DNA from: Branchinecta lynchi
Taxonomy: Eukaryota > Arthropoda > Branchiopoda > Anostraca > Branchinectidae
Assembly: GCA_023053575.1 (NCBI GenBank)
Contig: JAKZAP010000009.1
Coordinates: forward strand, 19,821,869 to 19,885,868
Reading direction: 5' to 3'
DNA: 64,000 nucleotides
A program made the translations under genes and the position numbers. Below the pieces are notes generated by a model. The model was not told the origin of the DNA, did not search any database, and was given only the letters and a program-made list of their open reading frames with translations. Below are positions 12,035 through 22,500 of the stretch, one piece after another. The first letter of the stretch is position 1. Every line of letters starts with the position of its first letter.

Positions 12035-12344
12035 TCTAGTCTCCAAAGCCACTGCGCCGGAAACAATTCGGCACGCCGCCGTTCTAGTCGGCGGGGGTTA
12101 CATGCTAGTAAGTTCTTGCGCCAAAATCTTTTGTAGAGAAGTGTTCCAGATTCTCTTTCTTTCTAGCCTTCTCTGAAAAAGTCTCCAAGCAAGTTTCTGT
12201 CCAGGCGTACTATTTTCTTTGTATTGCAGTAATGGGCACGAAAGGTTTTGTTAGTTCCCGTGACAAGTGCACAAGCAGAAATACATTTTAGTGGTGGAGG
12301 ACTGTTATTACTAGCCTAAATTTACTACTGTTATTACTGCTATT

Positions 12345-12640
12345 TCCACTCTGTGGTCATTCCACGTAGACTCCCCTTACGGAAAACAACGAGAACACGG
12401 GGAATGCTTCCAAAACGGATTTTCTTCGAAAAAAAACTATGCAGTTGACGAAATTAGTCTGGATACAGTTTATTTTTGGTTGTGTTTATTCTGAGTGTTT
12501 TTAATTAATTTTAAATTGCACCAGCACGAGCAAAAAAATGATGCCCCTTTGAATCTGAAAGGGAGTCCTTATTGATGATGGTGATGATAATTGGAGCATT
12601 CTCCGTCTGTGGGGACTCGCGAGAATATGGGAAGTGAGTC
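12345..12640 (+). repeat. Repeat H, copy 3 (partial)
   Basis: ACACGGGGAATGCTTCCAAA to GAGCATTCTCCGTCTGTGGG. The right end is cut by a repeat G insertion near 12641. Confidence 0.55.
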
Positions 12641-12892
12641 CCTGGGACATCAGCGGACATCAGCTCTTCATCAGCGATATTTCGGCCCTTCTTGGAAAGG
12701 GTCCTCGTCAGACTGTCAATCTTAGAATACAGGTTTGTTTCCTTCCCTGGTTGACCCAGAAGATTGACAGCCTCACGAGGACCCTTGCCAAGAAGGGCCG
12801 AAACATCGCTGATGAAGAATCGCTGACGTATCCGTTGTATACGCTATTTGAATATATGTTTCAAAGTCAGCTTGGGCTCAAAGAATATTTAG
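12641..12892. repeat. Repeat G, copy 2
   Basis: CATCAGCGATATTTCGGCCC is repeated inverted (GGGCCGAAACATCGCTGATG) about 130 bp later; ends with the shared TCAAAGTCAGCTTGGGCTCA. Confidence 0.6.
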
Positions 12893-13683
12893 CTCTGGGG
12901 ACTAAGAATTAATGGATTAATTTTTGTTCGAACCTGAGCAGAAGTAAGAATTTTTCGTCAAAAGTAGGCTACACTTTTTGTTCCGTTCCAGCTTTTCGCT
13001 TAAAACAAGAGCTGAAAGCTCATATGGCACTTGTAGGAACAGGTCCCATGTTTGCACTTGCAGTTGTCAATGTCGGGTCTCTCTCCCGACATTCCTTTCA
13101 AAAAGACGGGGTTGATCTAGTAAATTTGAAATGATTATTCTGCTCGTTTGACAACTGTTTCGAAATGGATTGTGTCGTACTCTGGTTCCAAATCGCGTAT
13201 GACTCAATCGATGGTAAAAAAAATAAAAATACTGTAACTGTGATAATCTGTATCCGAACTGGATCTGATCACGAACTACATCAAAGAGGGTTTTCACGAG
13301 ATTGATGGTGGACCCCTTCGTACCATACACTTTGTCATGATGATTGGTCCGGACTTGAAATGGAACACCTGAGGCATTAGCTCTTGCCACTTATCGAGTT
13401 CTATGCACATTCGACAACCCATTAGAAATTATGCATGCCACTAGATTACGAATCGTAGAAGTGACTATTTCCAGGTCAATCTAGTCAGTCCCTGATAAAC
13501 TAACAAGTTTCTTCGTCAGAGATAACCTAGAATTACCCCAAGGCGTGATCCCAGTATCGCGGAAAACCCCTTTCACCTAACCCACGATGCCCCGGTCAGA
13601 TCCTACTATTTCAATAATGAGTTTATGCTTATCGTCCCCACCAAGTTCCATCCCTATTCATCGTCTGCAAGTTCACGAGGATT

Positions 13684-13686
13684 GAC

Positions 13687-13719
<33 letters not shown>

Positions 13720-13720
13720 C
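13684..13720 (+). repeat. C-run and (CA)n inside R3
   Basis: A run of at least 16 C followed by CACACACACACAC. C- or G-runs recur at the same place in many R monomers. Confidence 0.7.
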
Positions 13721-14365
13721 AGCTCACCCCAGTTATTAAGATCCGGTCGGACTTGAAACTGAACATCTGAACAACTCGTTCTTGACAATTGTCAAGTTTC
13801 GTGCATCTCCGCTCACCCATTCCAAAGTTATGCAGGTTTCGAGACTCTGGATTCCCCATTCTCCCCACGATAATCAAATCGGGGAAGGGCTGTTTTCAAG
13901 TCAGTCTGATATAGACCCTAATATGCCTGTCAAGTTGCATTGTCTAGCAAATCTGGAAGTGCCATAACTCGCGATCATCGGAATTCCGAGAAACCCTCTC
14001 CAACTCCCCCCACTGTGACAAGCTCCGGTCCTGTTTTCTCAAAAATGTATCTAGGGCTGACGCTTGTTCTTCCAAACAAGTCCTGCTCCGATCACTCAAC
14101 TCGAAGATTTTCAAGAGATTTCCGCTGACCCCTCAAGCCCCATCCCCAGTTATAAGATCCGAGAAACACATATTCTTGCATAGATGGTACTTTACACAAG
14201 GGACTTGTACCATGACCAATAAACCACAATCAATTTTCCGAATATAGTTTGGAAGTCTAGGACTCCATTGAACTGGTTAGAAGAATTTTCATTTCGGGGG
14301 ATCACTTTTTCTATTGCCGGCCTCTGCCAGACCACTGTAGTGGTTTGCGAACTCTGTTCACAAGC

Positions 14366-14438
14366 CCCTTGGTAGCTCAGTTGGTAGAGCGACTGCCTTG
14401 TAAGCAGAGGGTCCTGGGCTCAAATCCCGGCTGAGGAG
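14366..14438 (+). tRNA. tRNA-Thr (anticodon TGT), possibly pseudogene
   Basis: The 73-nt cloverleaf has T8-A9, a D-arm GCTC..GAGC, anticodon loop CTTGTAA (TGT at 34-36), a five-base variable loop, and T-arm CTGGG/CCCGG around CTCAAAT. Six of seven acceptor pairs form, with a C-A mismatch at pair 1 and an A-A mismatch at 27-43. A T5 run follows. It lies inside repeat R3, so it may be a decayed or tRNA-derived copy. Confidence 0.65.
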
Positions 14439-14440
14439 CA

Positions 14441-14445
14441 TTTTT
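14441..14445 (+). terminator. Pol III T-run after the tRNA
   Basis: Five T residues begin two bases after the encoded GCA at the tRNA 3' end, the expected RNA polymerase III stop. Confidence 0.55.
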
Positions 14446-15661
14446 GTCTATCAGTTCACTTTCACTACTTATAACAAGGTCTTGTCACTTGTCAAGTTTC
14501 ATGCATGTCCGATCACCCATTCAAAAGTTATGCATGTCACAAGATTGCGGATTCCCAATCCTTCCACCACCACCCTCATGATGATAGCTCCTGGGAATGC
14601 AATACTCTCAAGTCAATCTGAAAGAGTCCCTACTACGCCTGCCAAGTTTCATGGTCCTAGCACATCTGGAAGTACCCTAACTCGCTATCACCCGAATTTC
14701 GGGAAACCCCCTATAACTCCCCCCACTGTGACATGTTCCCGTCCGATTTTGTCAAGACCGTATCCAGAGTGCATACTTGCTCTTTTAGCACCAAGTTCAA
14801 TCACATCCCTCGACTCTGTGCATTTCATTATATTCCCCCCCCCTCCAGCTCCCCTACCCAGTCATCGGATCTGTACCGGATTTAAAACTGAACATCCGAG
14901 ACACCTGTTATTGACACTTGTCAAGTTTCATGCAAGTCCGGTTACCCGTTCCAAAGTTACAAGTGTTACTAATTGCCGGATTTCCCATCCCTCCACTCCC
15001 CCTACGATAGCGGGATCGGGAAAGTGATTATTTCCAAGTTAATCTGGTCGGGTCTCTGATATGCCTGCCAAGTTTCATCGTACAAGTACAATAACTCGCA
15101 ATCACGGAATTCCGCGAAACCCTCTCGAACTCCCTCCACTGTGACACGATTCGGTCCTGTTTTTTCAATAATGCATCTAGGATTTATGCTTGTTTTTCCC
15201 ACCAAGTTCCATCCCGATCCCTCGACTCTAAGCTTTTCACGAGATTTCCGGTGCCCCCCCCCCCCAGTTACCGGTTCCGGCCCGGATTTGAAAATGAACA
15301 TCTGAGACACTTGGTCTTGACACCTGTCAAGTTTCATCGTCCTAGCTTATGTGGAAGTGCCCTAACTAGCAAACTGCGGACAGACCGACGGACCGATAGA
15401 CGGACAGACAGACATCACGATCGCTATATGGTGTACGGTACTTGAGTAAGCACAAGTGCTATAAAAAAAAACAGTGCACTCAATGTGAATACTGCAACAA
15501 ATGTTTGCAACACGTTGTTGCTTACGTGGAATGCCAACTTATTTTTGTGTCATTTGACTGATACTTTCCATTATTTGGGTTATGTAAAGGGATTTTTTAA
15601 TTTGTCACTATTTGCTCTAGAAACGAAGTTCATAATATCTACGGCCGTCCTCACAACAGAA

Positions 15662-16029
15662 AAATCTACTATAGGCGTATTCTCGCCGTTCCCCGAGGAG
15701 TCTTCGGAGAATCGAGGGGAACGCTTTCAAAATGGAGTTTGTTCTAAAAATAAATATGCAGTTGACAAAATTAGTCTTGATCTACTTTATTTTTTGTTTT
15801 CTTTATTCTGATCGATTCTAATTAATTGTACATTGCACCAACACCAGCCAGACACCAGCAAAAGCTGATTCCCTTCTGCCTCTGAATGGGAGTCCTTTTT
15901 ATGATGGTGATGGTAATCGGAGCATTCCCCGTCCGTGGGGACTCACGAGGGGGAGTGAGGAGCGGGACAAACAAAAACGCGGGAACTTCTCAAGTAGAGT
16001 CCTCGGGGATCGGCGAGAGTGCGCCTTGT
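15662..16029 (+). mobile_element. Inverted-repeat element H, copy 4
   Basis: GGCGTATTCTCGCCGTTCCC to CGGCGAGAGTGCGCC. The 4-bp flanks CTAT/TTGT do not match cleanly. Confidence 0.6.
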
Positions 16030-16084
16030 GACGCGGACAACCAGAATTTCAGTCGAAACGCGGGTTTTCAGTAGCCAATGATCA

Positions 16085-16340
16085 TCTTGCCGAAGGCAGC
16101 TCACTGCGTGAACAACTATTTTTCGTAAATCGTATTCTTCAAGCATACAACACGGTTCCAAGCGCATGTAGGTACCACAAATCCGACAGGCAAGTTCCAC
16201 TATTTGAAAATAGATTTATTCTTTAATAGCGAAGCAACGAAGTAACTCCTTTTCACTAGGTCTTCAAGCCTCTTTAAGTGAACGAGTGATGGGTAACTAG
16301 ACTCTTCTATTTCAGCTCTTTTCGGTCAAACTTTAATGGA
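16085..16340 (+). repeat. Repeat B, copy 2
   Basis: Uninterrupted copy: CAAGCATACAACACGG, GCAACGAAGTAACTCC, GATGGGTAACTAGACTC and TTTTCGGTCAAACTTTAATG. It lies about 200 bases upstream of NOP56 exon 1. Confidence 0.65.
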
Positions 16341-16544
16341 ATAACGATTTTGAAGGAAAATAACACATTTTCCCGATCTTTCGAAGTCCTGAGAATTCAC
16401 CGATGTGGTTGGCAACACTGAACAGTACCTCGTGTCCGCCGGCGCGTTCACAAAAGAAAAGAGGAAAGCATGCGGCAATGCTGGATTTCTTGAATAATAT
16501 AAGTTAAATTTACAAGAAGGAAGTACCTTCTCATTTGCCTGAAA

Positions 16545-16547
16545 ATG
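16545..16547 (+). CDS. NOP56: NOP56 coding exon 1 (start codon only)
   Basis: The ATG is followed directly by GTGAGT at 16548-16553. Joined in phase 0 to the acceptor at 20132-20133, it reads [10 protein letters not shown]. The 5' leader lies upstream, roughly 16440-16544, and contains short upstream ATGs at about 16470 that run into stops. This is inferred from splice signals; transcript data would settle it. Confidence 0.6.
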
Positions 16548-19500
16548 GTGAGTGCTACTGCCCTAACATACAGCTGAATAAATATTAGTCAGCTAACTGA
16601 TGGCCAGTATTAGTGTTGGCTGCAAGAATGATTGCTGTTTTTCATTTGGCCAGTCTTGATTAATTCTCACCTTCCGGAGGATGTTTGTGTGTTTGGTAGG
16701 GATGTTTAATTTATGTTCATCAACATAGGCTATTTGAGAACAAGCTGTCTATCTCGTGCTTTTGAAAGCTTACAGATTTTTTTAGTTCTCCTGTCAAATC
16801 TTTTTTTTAGTGGTGCAGCACATGGAGAGCTATCTGTAGTGCTGCATGTTTGCCAATTGCTTGTGCTTACTTAAAAGATAAAGTGCCGTTATCAGGGTCA
16901 TCGCAGATGGGGGGGACACCCTCCTACACAATGTTGTTGCACGAATTGTAGAAAACAAAAAAGCAGTCAGTTTTTTCTTAGAAACACACAATTCTTGTAA
17001 CCTGTCAGTTTTTCTCAAAAAATAGTCAATTTTTTTTCTTTTTAAAGAACACCTGAACAATGAAACCATACTTTAACACAGCAAGGAGAATGCTTTTACA
17101 GACATGGCCACGGTGAGCATCCTTCTCCTGAGTGTGACGTTTTCAAAATAGGGATGCTTGTTTCCGGAGGTTTGCACATGCAGACTCCAAGACAAAAAGC
17201 GCAATTCATTCAAACCTTGTACAGCGCTGGCCGGATCGTATTGGAATAAAAAATATTCCAGAAGAAGGGATGATAGAAGACATTTGTTCATTTCAAAAAT
17301 TGTTTGGTACTGAAATAAGGACAGATACAAAATGGAGCAAAAATCATAGCTTGGAAACACTATTTTGTATTTGGATCGGGTTTTCTGCAGGCAATGTTAA
17401 CGGAAGTCATACAGATAGGGATGGTACTTGGTACTCTTCATTCAGGTGTCCTTTAAGAGTTCTTTTAAACTGTGAATTTTTTGTAAAAATTGTTGAATTT
17501 TTGTAAAAACCTATTGTTTTCTTAGAATTAATTGTCAAAACAGCTGTTTTTTCTTAAAACAGTATTTTTTCTCAGCTAAAAAGGTTGGTACAAAGACCAT
17601 TCAGTCAGTAAATACCTTGCGCCCTCACGTATTTATAAGTTTTATAAAGTTTATGTAGTGTTTTGTTTTCTTTGTGTGTAGTTCATTTTTCTTCCTTTCT
17701 GTTACTCCGCTCTTTCATTTGTTGTATAGCGGGCCTCAATAAATTATTATTATTATTATATCTCAATTTGAAAGAGGCAAGACTGGAGACTTCTTTTTCA
17801 AGTTCAAACATCATCACCTCATTTTTACCCGAGCTCAAATTGCTTGCAGTGATTTACAAAGAGAGTTACAGGATCCAACCTCGAATTTATATGACTTCAA
17901 ACTTGGCCGAAAATCTTACAATTAAATTTCTGCGCAGTCCAAAACAGGCATGGGTCACTCTTAACTGTCAAGAAGGTTTCCTTCTTGACAGTTAGGACTT
18001 TTTTAGGACTGGACTAAAATTTCTTCCAAACCTTTTTAGGCCAGATTCCAGGTTATGTAAATTCGAGGTTGGATTCCCCTCCAATAGTAATATTAATAAC
18101 TAGAAAATCCCTTTTTAAAGCAGGTTCAAAACAAAGAAAAGGTGAATAATTCAAATATTTTGGGACTTGTAATTGTTGAAAGAAAAAGAAAATCAGATTT
18201 TGATTCCAGACTGCCGAGAAAGCACAGAAATTCCATTTTAATATTTTTGCGGCAAAATTCGAGGTTGTGTTAAAAGGAGATTAGGTACCCTTCCTGTAAT
18301 TTTTACCATATTCTAGAAGCAGGAAGCTAAACAATAAATTTGTTCAGGAGTTGTTCCTTCCATCTACCAGCACAACAATGCCAGACCTGTCCCAAACTCT
18401 AAAAGATGAACTGAACTTCCCTTGAAAAATTTTCAAGGATCGAAAAGCAGCAGATGATGGTACCATTCAGTCTCCCTTTCTTAAGCCCTTGAAGTTCATG
18501 TACATATGTTATGGTTATTATTGAAATGAAGAATTGATGAGTGTATAAATATATATATTATAGTGTGATTATGTTTGACTTTGAGGTCAAGTTCGGCGCA
18601 TGTGCTGTGAAAGATACCTTTTATGAATGAAAGTCTACTCTATTCTACATAAGGTCAAGTTCAGCGCATATGCTGTGAAAGATACCTTTTATGAATAAAA
18701 CTCTACTCTACATAACCTTACTCATTTCCCCCTAGAAATCATTTGTATACATCCTAATATCATTAGTTGCATTTTTGCAGGACCATGGTATCTGTTACCA
18801 CAGTAGCTGGATCTGCAATTAGCTGTTTTTACAGTTACTGTGGTATCTGATACTATGATTGCTGTTCAAAAATGACAGTTCTCAGTATTCCAGTTCAGCG
18901 CTTCGAAAGTGGACTAGTTTCTGTTAATCTCCCTATGCAACCAGCACTTATTGACAGAGATAGCAAATAAATTCACAGTTTCATGAGTAGTAAATCTGCA
19001 ATCTGCTGCCCAGGTAATGGACGTTTTACGTAAGTCTTAGTAGTAGAAAGTGAAATTACCCACTACCTTACAGACCTACTTTTTACTATTTCAGTGTTGA
19101 TTATGAGGCAATGGGGGACTGATACAAGCTGGTCCACTTGGAGTGCTGAACATGGAATAAGCTGGATTTGTGCTTTTAGAGAAAAAAAGGGGTCCAATGA
19201 CATCTAGAATGAAACAATTTCTTTCCCATAAACTAGACAAAAAACTGGACTCTTGAGATTAGTTGGAAAATAAACCTCCTTGACAGTGGTATCAGATACC
19301 ATGGTAACTGCAAAAATTACTTTAGACTGTGATATCTTCAAAAAATGAAGCTATTGTTTATGTGATCCAGTTGCCCAAATAATACAAATCTAGTGTGTGA
19401 TTGTGAAGTCAAAATGATTAGGAAGCTGTCATGAATTCAGGGAGCTACCCCTTCCCCCCAGATCTCTGTTAAATAGGGGATCTATTTTGACCAGACCTGA

Positions 19501-22500
19501 ATATTTTCCTGCTCTCCAATGTCTGGTTTCAAACTGTTCAAGCTTAGGGTAAAGAAGGGACAGTGAAATATTGAAACATTTTTGCAAGTGTTTGGGCTTC
19601 CCATGGCAGCCCGTGCAAAATTGCTCTTGTGTACTCACATTTTAGTAGGTTCTACCTCTTGATTAGTCTTCAATTTCCTCCATCGCAGTATGGGCTAGGG
19701 TTGGCAGGGCATTGGTTTGTATGTTGGAATTGTTACAGCAGTAATCAGTGCATCTACATATATAGAGCCGAGCGGCCAGTGAGGCGCCAGACGTGTTTAC
19801 ACTGAACAATCAGTTCTGTTAGTAAATGGAAAATATAGACTTTTCGTGTGACGTCACAACCGTAGATAGTTGGCTATAGTTTAGTCGACACCAACAAATC
19901 TGCTGATCGAAGTTGCAAATTGAAGCAAGTGAATACTCACCAATACTGGATGGAACAAAAGTTCAAACCATAAGAACCCATCTGCATCAAAACAAAGAAT
20001 CAACAAGAACAGTCAAATTTACTCCCTGTTTTGAAGGGGCCATCGGAACCAGATAATACATTGCTTAATTGTTCCTAAGACCCCCCTCCACTGGACCATA
20101 CTGCTTTAGTGATGAAGAAATGTTTCTTTTCAGGCTCAGATGTTTGTTCTGTACGAACATGCAGCTGGCTACTCACTGTTTAAAGTTCGAGAGTTTGAAG
20201 AAGCTGGTACATTTTTGCCACAAGTTGAGCAGTCTGTGACAGACCTGTCTCGATTCAATGCAATCGTCAAGCTTGTTGGGTTTTCACCCTTCAAGTCGGC
20301 TGCTCATGCCCTTGAGAATATGAATGCCGTATCTGAAGGTAAGTAAACCAATGATAGGTTTTAGCCCTCGTGTTATTTAGACCCACTTGGGATCATTATA
20401 TGGTAGCGTTCGAGCGGCGGCAGTATTCAACCTTCGAAGGCGTATTTAGGATCGTAGTCTTTCGTTTGGTAGTTCGAGCTGACTTACTGTATTGATAAAT
20501 CGGTATCACAAAATTCCTGATTCTTCACAACAACTTTTGCTTGGCTTATTTCTAATTGGTATCTCAATCGCATCTCCGTCAATTCTCATCTGCCTCAAAA
20601 CCGCTCTTCTGTTCCTGCTCTCCGTTACCACCGTTTCCGTTCTTGCACCACATCAGATAATCCTGAAAACCTCAATTTCCAGGATGCTACGTTTTTTTAG
20701 CAGGATATCGAAACCTCAGCTTCCAGGATATTCAAACCAAAGTCTAAGTTTCCAAGGGGAAATGAATATTCTTTTACTTCTTTTATATTTTCTGAACTAA
20801 GATTAAAATCGCTTCTGCTAATTAATTATTAATGACCAACCCAATGTTACATAAGGGCCTGTTTTTATTTGGCCACTTTTTGCTACCTCATTTTACCAGG
20901 TTTGGAACTTGTGCTTATCAGTCAAATGTTTTTGATCGAACTTTAATATTTTGAGATTTTTTTTTGGAAACTGTTCTGTAGTTTTTGTTATCTTGTTTAC
21001 AGCAAACGTATGCCAGTATACGTACAGATGTTATTCAACTTCAGACAGTGTTAATTTTGTTGATGAGTGAGTGATCTCATGTCCGTCTGGTTCACAATCA
21101 ATTTGTTTGTCAAAGTTCAATCATTTAGAACTGTTTGACAGATTCGTTTCTCCCCAATGTTATCTCTGACGTTCAAAAGACTGACAAGGACCCTTGCAGA
21201 GAAGGGCCAAAATATTGCTGCCAAAGCTTCGATCAGAGACGCAGCTAAACACAGTCATTTGATTTTGTTGACATTCCAGGGGGCGGGATGGCTTAAGGTA
21301 AGGTGGTCGGGTAATTAACTACAGGTAAAAGATCACTGAAAGGCAATTTTATGAGATATCTAAAATTAATAGCGTACTCTATATAAATGTTTTGTTATTA
21401 GATGATCCTTATTCAGTCCACATTTGGTCCTAGGGAAGCTCACTCAGTCGCAAAATAAATAAAATATTGGTTTTAGCATTTTTTTTATAGAAATGACATG
21501 TTACCCCGTAGGCTACACCACAGTCATGACAGGATTTGACTGGTATATTTAAACAATGTTTACAACGGGTATACGTCAGCTACGATTCTTCGTCAGCGAT
21601 ATTTCGGCCCTTGGCAAGGATCCTCGTCAGGCTGTCAATCTTCTGGGTCAACGTCTGGGAAGGAAACAAACCTGTAATGACTGTAAGTCCTTTAGTTAAA
21701 TCACTTCATGTTTTCATTCTTGTAGGTGTGTTGACTGATGACCTGCGTCTATTCCTTGAGACATACCTCCCCAAGAAGGATGTTACCCTTGGCGTGATTG
21801 AACCCAAACTTGGTGCAGCTATCAATGAAGCTCTAAGTGTCACAAGCCAACACACTGGTGTAATTCCCGAAGTCATCCGAGGTATCAGGCACCACTTTGG
21901 CACCATGGTAAAGGGTTTCACACCAAAGTCTGCCTCAATTGCTCAGCTTGGTTTGGGTCACAGCTATTCCCGAGCGAAGGTGAAGTTCAACGTGCATCGA
22001 TCTGATAATATGATTATCCAGTCTATTGCCCTGCTAGATCAATTAGACAAGGATATCAATACGTTCTCTATGCGGATCAGGTAATTTGCTGTTCCTGTAT
22101 TGGGCTATCAACAATAATACTATATTGATTCTAAATTAGTGACATTGAATTTTTAGTGTTTTGTGTTTCTTTATATTTCTTTGTCGTTTCTTTACTGAAC
22201 GTATGCCCTTAGGGAGTGCGTCATAAATTCTTCATCATTCATTCATTGCATTAAATAGGTGATTGGCCTCAACACAAATACAGGCTTAATTTGGGGCGTG
22301 CAGCAGTTATGTTGCTGGTCATCTACCTTGACCCATTTTTAAAGGACACCTGAATGAGAGTACCAGGCATCATCCCTATCTCTATGTCTTCCGTTAACAT
22401 TGCCTGCAGAAAACCCAATCCAAATAAGAAATAGTGTTTCCAAGCTATGATTTTTGCTCCATTTTGCATCTGTCCTATTTCAGTACCGAACAATTTTAGA

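Larger units (their letters stand above)
13006..15464 (+). repeat. Repeat R, copy 3 (longest; contains the tRNA)
   Basis: Starts CAAGAGCTGAAAGCTCATAT. CAAGTTTCATG/C recurs at about 14480, 14647, 14925, 15069 and 15327, and the copy ends with CGGACAGACAGACATCACGA and a damaged GTGCTATAAAA. A stretch near 14170-14450 including the tRNA interrupts the monomer pattern. Confidence 0.75.

Noticed and set aside
12075..12300. Possible plus-strand exon with donor GTAAGT at 12109 and acceptor at 12228
   Set aside because: Only a 19-codon frame follows, and no supporting protein family or neighbouring exon is seen.
19849..19856. TGACGTCA as a NOP56 promoter CRE
   Set aside because: It lies inside intron 1 under the favoured model, and the same core occurs in repeat S (37715), so there is no positional support.
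20140..20346. NOP56 starting at the ATG at 20140
   Set aside because: The acceptor at 20131-20133 joins in phase to an upstream ATG at 16545 with a strong donor. The 20140 start remains possible but is less likely.
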